A stretch of 64,000 nucleotides of DNA. Source: Rhodocollybia butyracea (taxonomy: Eukaryota; Basidiomycota; Agaricomycetes; Agaricales; Omphalotaceae). The notes under the pieces were generated by a model that had not been told where the DNA came from, made no database searches, and was given only the letters and a program-made list of their open reading frames with translations. The translations under genes were made by a program, and so were the position numbers. Shown piece after piece: positions 57,516-64,000 of this stretch (positions are counted from its first letter, which is position 1; each line of letters opens with the position of its first letter). Location: NCBI GenBank assembly GCA_015501585.1, contig JADNRY010000097.1:1-64000 (forward strand), written 5' to 3'.

Positions 57516-59274
57516 ATGAATACCGACCGAGTTGACGAAGAAACACCTCTTATCACGAAGATTCATGTCCAAAAACGAAGGCGCCCTACCCCGCTGCCAA
57601 AAGTACAGATATCGATTCTTATGATACTGCAGCTGTGCGAGCCGATAACGAGCCAGTCTATCTATCCGTATATAAATCAGGTGTGTGTTTGCAGTTTTTC
57701 TCAACCGAATGTTCATGACGAGCTGATTGTTGTTATTCTTTTTGTTATTAGCTGATTAGCGAGCTGGATATTACGGGCGGGGATGAGAGGAAGGTGGGAT
57801 ACTATGCGGGTCTCATAGAGTCTTTGTTCTTCTTCACGGAAGCAATGACTGTCCTGCAATGGAGCCGCGCGTCAGATCATATGGGTAGGAAACCCATTTT
57901 GCTTATCGGCTTGGCAGGTTCGGCGATATCGATGCTGCTGTTTGGTCTATCAAAAACATTTTGGGCTTTGGTTATCAGGCGAGTGGAATTCTCTGAATCA
58001 TTCGCTGTAATCATGACTGAAAGATTCTGTTGTTCAGTCGATGCCTAACGGGGTTGTTGAACGGAAACATTGGTTCGTTGTTTTCTTCTCTTTCTTTCTC
58101 GTGAGAGACTTTCGTGGTTTATATTAAGTTGATGATCTTTTTTTAGGTGTTATGAAAAGTACAGTCGGGGATTTGACAGATTCCACTAACCGTGCGGAGG
58201 GAGCCGCTATGATGCCTGTCATCTGGTCTATTGGTGCTACCATTGGGTACGTATTATTTACTCGAACAGAAGTACCATCCACTAACCCATAACCAGACCG
58301 TTAATTGGAGGTATTTTTCGCGAGACCTCACGACCGATTCCCCAAAACGTTCACCGCCCCCTTCTGGATCGAATACCCCTACTTTCTACCTTGCCTAGTG
58401 GGAGTAGCGTACGTATTCGTCGCCTTCTGGATTACAGCCCTATTCTTCAAAGAGGTTTGTGCCTTCCCTCGGATCTCCTATCACTTTTGTTTCTGACTTC
58501 TTCTGATAGACTATCCCGAAAAAGCGCCTTTCCCGCAAACTAGCTCGTAGCATTTCCACTGGATCCGATAGCTCTCTAACTCGCGATGGGCCGCTTCCCC
58601 TCCGTGACCTCTTCACGTATCCCGTCGTCCTCTCCGTCGCCAACTACGTCACTCTGGCCTTTCTAAACATCGCCTTCACCGCGCTGTTCCCCCTTTTCCT
58701 CGCAATGCCCCTCGACATCGGCGGCCTGGGTCTCCCCCCGTTCACCATCGGCTACGTCATGGGTGGATACGGCGCAGCCACAGGGATCTTCCAGTTCTTC
58801 TGGTTCGCCAAGGTCAACCGCGCGCTCGGCGAACGACGCGTCTTCCTGGCGGGCATGGCGGTTCTGCCCATCATGTTCGCGCTGCTCCCTCTTATCAGCT
58901 CCATCGCGCAGCATTGCGGCGTCAACGCGCTGGTGTGGGTGCTGATCGCGTTCACGATGATGCTGGCTGTGATCATGGATATGGCGTATGGCGCGATCTT
59001 TTTGTATATCACGGCGTCGGCGCCGAGGAAGGAGGCGTTGGGGGCGACGCATGGGCTGTCGCAGACTTCGGCGTCGATTTCGAGGGCGATTGGGCCGGCG
59101 TTGTCGACGTCTTTGTTTTCGCTGTCTGTGCAGGGGAATTGGCTGGGTGGGTATGCGGTTTATGGCATATTTGGGGTGTTGTCGTTGTTTGGGCTGGTTT
59201 TGGCGAGACGGCTGCCTGTGGATGTTTGGGAAGAGGAGGGGGAGGAGGAGGAGGAGGGAGAGGTTGATTGCTAG
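57516..59274 (+). CDS. MFS transporter, ZIFL-like (about 482 aa), one homopolymer shift
   Basis: Exons: 57516-57680, 57752-57978, 58039-58073, 58147-58246, 58297-58454 and 58510-59274. The motif W-S-R-A-S-D-H-M-G-R-K-P matches the W-x4-D-x2-G-R-K/R-P signature of zinc-induced-facilitator-like MFS carriers between TM2 and TM3. T-G-L-L-N-G-N-I-G-V and S-I-G-A-T-I-G-P-L-I-G-G are further MFS landmarks. About twelve hydrophobic segments and a Glu-rich C-terminus follow. Intron 2 has a GC donor (AG-GCGAGT), the only choice that keeps the frame. In exon 5 the T5 run at 58314-58318 is one base too long for I-F-A-R-P-H. Because everything else is intact this is probably a sequence error. Substrate cannot be read; relatives move metals, organic acids or drugs across plasma or vacuolar membranes. 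Confidence 0.85.
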
Positions 59275-59503
59275 GATGATATACACGCTGAGAATAGATC
59301 GATATGGTGTTTGGAGAAAACTATCCATTAAACACTGAACTACGTGTACTGTAAAGAACGACCACTGGCCAAAAGGTTCGGGTAAATAAGGCCACCCCGA
59401 TGGGTATGACTTTTTAGACGGAACAGTCGTATATAGTCCATATATAGTATATGCCATGTGCAAAGCAAAAAAACAGTTCGAAAACAGATCCAAATGCATG
59501 TAT
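59275..59503. other. Convergent 3' ends
   Basis: Short spacer between the MFS gene and the oppositely oriented hypothetical gene; no terminator motif defended. Confidence 0.4.
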
Positions 59504-60405
59504 TTAACCAATAAATAAATGATACAAATGACCACGGTAGAAAGAAACCCAAATGCCCAAACTACAACTCCCTGCAATCGCATGGAACATACACGCTCTC
59601 TTCAGAACCAGAGAGACTGTGCAAATACCGAGACCCCAAACACATAAGCGATGGGACGAAAAAGACCAGAAAAGGAACCCATAGTGCGCAGCATCTCCGG
59701 CAAGCTCAATGGCCGCCATCTTCAGATCGTGGGGAAGGTTTCCCAGAGGAAGACGCTTGCCCGTGAGCGGCGAGTATAGTCCGAGGGTCTCCGAGCCTCG
59801 GTGAGTTATCATCAAGCGAAAAGCTTCGCGGCGATTCTGGGCCTGTGCCCCACTTTTAGCTGCAGTGCTACTCTCGCTGCTGCCTCTCCGCTTCAAAGTG
59901 AGGCTCCATCTCTGCCTTTTCTTTGCTAGCGTTGGCGGGACCGGCGGATCTACATTTCGTAGTTTTGGATGTGTCGGTGAAAAGACGCGTGCGTCTAAAG
60001 TTGGGCCAAAGGGAGGAGATGTGGACAGAGCTACGGTTGGTGCGGATAAGGAGAACGAGGAGAGTAATGGTGGTGTAAGAGCATCGGAAGATAAACTCGG
60101 GGTACGAGGAAATGGGTATTCGTACGGAACGTTCGAATGAGTATACGGTGTGCCGATTATGTTGGAGGGAGAATGAAGCTGTAAATCTGGCATAGATGAA
60201 AGAGTAGGCTTGATTCTAGTCATAGGTTTTGGTTTGCTCTGCGGCTAGTCAGAGAACGAAAGTAACATATAAAGGCACCTACAGGACCAGCGTCACTTTC
60301 CTTGTCACTCTTTGCTATGATATCATGGCTAGAAGTGGAGCTTGTTTGTATACCTTCAGCTTTTGGATCATTTTCGGCCTCTGAAGTTCCCCCGGTTTCT
60401 TCCAT
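59504..60405 (-). CDS. Hypothetical fungal protein with C-terminal hydrophobic segment (285 aa)
   Basis: Exons are 60283-60405 and 59504-60238, with a 44-bp intron (GTAGGT...CGCAG), in frame. The N-terminal 150 residues are Ser/Pro/Thr-rich and probably disordered. A basic cluster (K-K-R-Q-R-W-S-L-T-L-K-R-R-G-S) follows, then a compact stretch (R-R-E-A-F-R-L-M-I-T-H-R-G-S-E-T-L-G-L-Y-S-P with L-P-H-D-L-K-M-A-A). One or two hydrophobic segments near the end (L-C-V-W-G-L-G-I-C-T-V-S-L-V-L) may anchor it in a membrane. No known domain recognised. Confidence 0.65.
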
Positions 60406-60885
60406 GGGCAGCTACAGCTCACTAGGTCAAAAGACGAGGGGGTCTTTAATACTTTAGTCATCGCGATGAAGAGCAGAATAGGAACGAAAGCACGTGTCCT
60501 GTTCCTGACGGAAACATGGAGAAAAAACAGGAAGCCGGTGCACGGACCAAGTGCGTCTTGACGAAGGCATCGATCTCAACATTTCTACCTTGTAGTGAGC
60601 ATACTGCAACGATTCTCCACAAGTATTCACGAGGAGGACACGACCCACAGAGCTCCACAATCCATCGAATCAACAAAGAGGTGTGAGTGTTTGACAGAAC
60701 ATTCAGTCGTGAAGTTTAGCTTTCAAATTTTCGACCCCGCAAATCTAAAATTGAAGGATGTGTGGACGAGCTTGAGCTTAAGTTTGAGTGATTGAATCTA
60801 AACTTCGTTCATCATCATGAGCAATGTATAGTCTAGTACATAGTCTACCTATGTCATACTCTACCGTTGGAGCTGAACACCGCCA
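60406..60885. other. Intergenic region
   Basis: No gene seen. Short frames at 60454-60795 overlap on both strands and have no domain. Confidence 0.4.
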
Positions 60886-62007
60886 CTACACCGCACCTGC
60901 TTGAGGGACAACCACAGAAGGTGCTGCCGAAGTACTTGCAGTATTTTCTGACGTACACGGGAGCTCACCCTGGATTCCAGTCCCTTCCAATTGTCGCCTC
61001 CGTTTAGCTCGAGGGTTCAATATAATGGCAGCAACGACGATAGCTCCATCAGTCACCTTTCCAAAAATAGTATACTTCAAGCGGCAGAAGGAAACAACAG
61101 ACAAATCCAGGGTGACTTACGATAACTATGCTATACGTGATCCCAGCAAGAACATTGAAGCTTCCAGGTCTGAAGATCAACGACAAGTCCGAGAACACGC
61201 CTACATACTATGCATCAGATACCGTTATTTCTGCAAAAAAGTAAATAATTCACCCCAAGAAGGTCGATCAGTATAAAAGGTATCGACAGCCCGATAACTT
61301 GGCCGTGCTTGTAGATTTCATAGTACTGGGGAAGCAGCGCTCCACTGATGAACACAGTGCTCATAATCCCGAAGAAGAATATCGCTGACTCGGCGCTTTT
61401 GTTTCCGTGATTGTACGGAGAACGAAGGGCGTAAACTGTACCAGCTTCGAATGCGCCTAAAACAAAACCTGTAAAGATCCCCACGAGTATTGTCTTCCGG
61501 AGAGACCAATGGCGCGTGTAATATTGACACTGCGATATGTAAAATGAAAAATAAGTACTAAAGTTGACTCGTCTGAGAATTTTAAATGACTTGAAGTACC
61601 TGAGCCCAAGTGATCAATGAAAGTGTACCGAATATCTGAGGCTGCAAGATCAAAGGGATGTTCAGATTCTGAACAACCGCATATGTTCCAAGAAACGCTC
61701 CACCGAGAGCCCATGCAAAACTTTCGAAAAAAACTGGCTATGAGCATGCGGCATTCGCGCCAAGACCCCAACTTGAAGGAAGGGTGATACTCGTACATAC
61801 ATCATCCAGTCCGATAACCCAACAGTGCTTTTCTCCACATAGCTCTTCCGAATTTGCGGAAGGAGCTGGATCATCCAGCATACAGTACCTGGACATGGTT
61901 AAGAAATTACTCTTATATATGCGTGCGGCCAGAGGAGATTTGAGAATACGAAGATCTATCTCACCAAGGGTGCCGAAAACGTTTTCTGCGACAAGATTGA
62001 CGGGCAT
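60886..62007 (-). CDS. PQ-loop repeat membrane protein (261 aa)
   Basis: Exons: 61965-62007, 61801-61888, 61600-61720, 61254-61529, 61121-61207 and 60886-61056 (786 nt, one frame). Two PQ-loop motifs are clear: Q-L-L-P-Q-I-R-K-S-Y with S-T-V-G-L-S-D-W after it, and L-L-P-Q-Y-Y-E-I-Y-K with V-I-G-L-S after it. About seven hydrophobic helices, including F-L-G-T-Y-A-V-V-Q-N and G-V-F-S-D-L-S-L-I-F. Near the end N-P-R-A-K-R-R-R, then a Ser/Ala-rich tail. The family includes lysosomal/vacuolar cystine and basic amino-acid exporters and related seven-helix transporters. This fungal subgroup has no assigned substrate that I can name. Vacuolar location is inference. Confidence 0.85.
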
Positions 62008-62239
62008 CGTAAGTAAATCGTAAGTAGATACTATGTTTTGAGAAGAGGGCTCGGACTCGGGATGAGGGACAGTCCGTTGACGCTATGTATGTAACCCGTG
62101 TATATGTAGCAATCCATACCACAATAAAGTGGTCCAATTTTTTTTGCTATTTGTAAGCTGTCGGACGGCTGCGAGACCAGGACGTTCGTTGACTCGAATG
62201 CATAGGGCCCGCGTACATTTAAATATAGAAAAACATGGA

Positions 62240-62560
62240 ATACTGAATAGGTACTTGCACTCATCGTGGGAACCAGTCAAACACCGAAGCTTCTTCGGGA
62301 ATCTTCGTCCGAAGCTCTGTGAGCATCGGGATATCTCTTCCGAATCCGCGGAAGGAGCTGGATTATCCGGTCCTGGCCACAGGAAGAAGTTATATAAGTA
62401 CTTAGAGAGAAGTGATCGCATATCGTCGTCGACGGCGGACACGAGTCGAGGGCCCCATGCCAAATGCGTGACTGGTACAAATTTTTCCTTGGAAAAGGTC
62501 CCCGTAAAAGATAATATCCTTGACTATTCCTCCAAAAATGAATCTGTCAGGCCATGGTGA
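62240..62560 (-). pseudogene. PQ-loop gene relic 1 (exons 1-2 region)
   Basis: Minus strand reads I-I-Q-L-L-P-R-I-R-K-R-Y, the counterpart of I-Q-L-L-P-Q-I-R-K-S-Y in exon 2 at 61801-61888, then loses the frame. Flanking intron-like sequence is also similar. Confidence 0.65.
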
Positions 62561-62749
62561 CAACGAGCTCCGACTCTTGTCCAAAGCACCGTAAGAGATT
62601 AAACGATAGTAAGTTATACACGTGCATCTCGGAGCGATTTGACCATTCCTGGCATCTCGTGTAATGAATTAACCCTTTATAAGTTCCAGGTTCCCCTTGG
62701 TGCCTAAGTTTGATAAGCTTCCTTCGTTTGACCTTTGAGAATGTCAAGA

Positions 62750-62960
62750 CTGAGGCGCCGATAGTCTCACTTGTTGCCTCCGTCTCCGTTTAACTCGAGG
62801 GTTCAAGAATCGAATGGCACTGGCAGCGACTATGGTGGCCCCATCAGCCACCTTTCGAAGGAGTCTAGGAAAAAGTACACTTTGAGAGGAAATAATTATA
62901 GATGAACCTACTAGAGTGACTTATGATAACTAGGCTGTACTTAGGTCGGATCCTAGACTT
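62750..62960 (-). pseudogene. PQ-loop gene relic 2 (exons 5-6 region)
   Basis: 62770-62870 matches the last exon (A-D-G-A-T-I-V-A-A, N-P-R-V-K-R-R-R). 62910-62960 matches the exon 5 donor side (GTGACTTATGATAACTA). Confidence 0.6.
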
Positions 62961-63375
62961 GTCGCCAGGACAGTGTTTATTTACTCTACATACTCTTGAA
63001 TGCCCTCAGTTATGAATATCTTCGAAGAAAGTCGAGACTCCTATGGCCGTATAGTTTGGCATTCAAAGGTCCTGTGTTCTTGGTAGTGTTGAATGGACCC
63101 ATCATCCCTCAGACTTCCCCGTCTCTTGCCCGTCTCACGTCAAGAAGTGCATTGCGTTGCATAATGATTCGTCCCAAAAAACCTTTTGCTTCTCTTTATT
63201 CCCCAGCCTCTGAATAGCCTGTCAGGGGACAGCTATCCCGTTGGATTTCCGGCTTCGGAATGAATTTTTGAACAGGATTGTTTTCACTGAGTCCTGATTG
63301 ATTAAAGATTTGGCAGGAAGCTGAAAATGGATAAAATGGTTCTGTGAGACATGCGTAGTGCTGTAAACCCCCATC
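62961..63375. other. Spacer before the last gene
   Basis: No gene recognised. May include decayed remains of the middle exons of the PQ-loop copy, but I could not align them. Confidence 0.35.
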
Positions 63376-64000
63376 ATGTCTTCCACAAGCTGGACTCCTG
63401 ATGAGACTCCGGCTCAACTTTTGTACGAGCGCATCTATCTGGCCGGTTTATTCCTTGGCGCCGTTGGCTTCGGTATGGCATTGTACTACTACTTTTGCCC
63501 TTTCCAGCTTAAAACTTTCCGCAGGTGTACACGCCACGCTGTTCTTCTCAGCGTTCAAACTGCTGTACGCTCGCAGACAATATCGCCGAGAGCAAGTGTT
63601 CCTGGGATATATTGTGGTTGTCTTCATGTTATCAAACATAGGAAATGGAACGAACATTAAATTTGCGCAGCAGGCATTTATTGATAACCGAGGTTCGTTT
63701 ATGTCCACTTCGGTTTTTTGCTTCTAATTGAGAATGGTGCATCATGATCCCGCCAGACTATCCTGGTGGACCAGGCGCATATTATGTAGAGGAAAGCACT
63801 GCACTTATGGTGGTGTTATGTAACTCCGTTTACATAACTCTAACCTGGTTTCAGGATGGACTACTGGTAAACTAGGGAAAATATGCTCCGTGACCTTAGC
63901 GCGCTGAGCACCGTTCACAGCTGTATCGTTTCTTCATAATTTTTGGAGGGAACAGAACTTTTCTAGGGCTGCCAGTATTTATGTTTATTGCCTCTGTTGG
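63376..64000 (+). CDS. Agaricomycete multi-pass membrane protein, 5' part, runs off the window
   Basis: Exons: 63376-63472, 63525-63692, 63757-63866 and 63921 to the window end; the introns are GT-AG and phases agree. It starts M-S-S-T-S-W-T-P-D-E-T-P-A-Q-L-L-Y-E-R. Hydrophobic segments alternate with family pieces F-K-L-L-Y-A-R-R, G-N-G-T-N-I-K-F-A, Y-P-G-G-P-G-A-Y-Y and F-I-I-F-G-G-N-R. This pattern belongs to a mushroom-expanded membrane protein family of unknown function, distinct from the gene at 38623. Confidence 0.8.

Noticed and set aside
58663..59583. 306-codon minus-strand frame opposite the MFS gene, and plus frames 58914-59338
   Set aside because: GC-rich shadows of the last MFS exon; composition is low-complexity Arg/Gln/Pro or Gly and no domain is present.
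1..64000. CRISPR array, rRNA or bacterial operon
   Set aside because: No regularly spaced identical repeats, no rRNA-like sequence, and gene structure is clearly eukaryotic with many introns.

Overview
The window looks like an Agaricomycete (mushroom-forming basidiomycete) chromosome. Genes have many short (about 45-80 bp) GT-AG introns. Recognisable families include F-box proteins, a TPR/Kelch/MYND protein, PQ-loop and multi-pass membrane proteins, a P450 and a Copia-type retrotransposon. There is no bacterial or organellar signature, and no tRNA, rRNA or CRISPR array was seen. All identifications come from reading motifs by eye; no database was searched.

Left part (1-31.4 kb): a tandem array of about seven copies of one gene family on the minus strand. 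Copies are A 2720-4019, B 5448-6712, C 11691-12832, D 20719-21869, E 24280-25437, F 27596-28530 and G 28724-30059. B, C, D and E are intact open genes of 402, 363, 366 and 367 aa. A, F and G are broken. Every complete copy has a first exon of exactly 75 bp that encodes a secretion signal, then one intron of about 56 bp, then one long exon. The mature protein is two diverged copies of one roughly 110-130 residue module, and several copies end in a KR-rich tail resembling a nuclear localisation signal. I do not recognise the family. Promoters share a TATA-like box, a perfect short inverted repeat and a pyrimidine-rich minisatellite. Between copies lie relics of an F-box-like gene (minus) and of the 3' end of an HNH-type gene (plus), so the duplicated unit was larger than one gene. 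An identical-LTR Copia element (14487-19624) sits in one relic, and a separate F-box gene (7978-9709) lies within the array.

Middle part (31.4-46 kb): degenerate segmental duplications. A pair made of a bHLH gene and an F-box/SMI1-like gene exists twice (35.6-37.8 kb and 43.3-45.8 kb). Both bHLH copies are broken at different places, one by a 771-bp foldback element with a 9-bp target duplication. A multi-exon membrane protein gene (38623-40142) appears intact.

Right part (46-64 kb): ordinary genes. These are a nine-exon cytochrome P450 with a 12-nt microexon at the haem loop, two tandem TPR-Kelch-MYND genes, two related Cys/His-rich genes (one with a SUMO-interaction-like motif), an MFS transporter, a hypothetical protein, a PQ-loop protein with decayed copies beside it, and the start of another membrane protein running off the window.

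Many frameshifts in the window sit at mononucleotide runs, so some apparent pseudogenes may be assembly errors.
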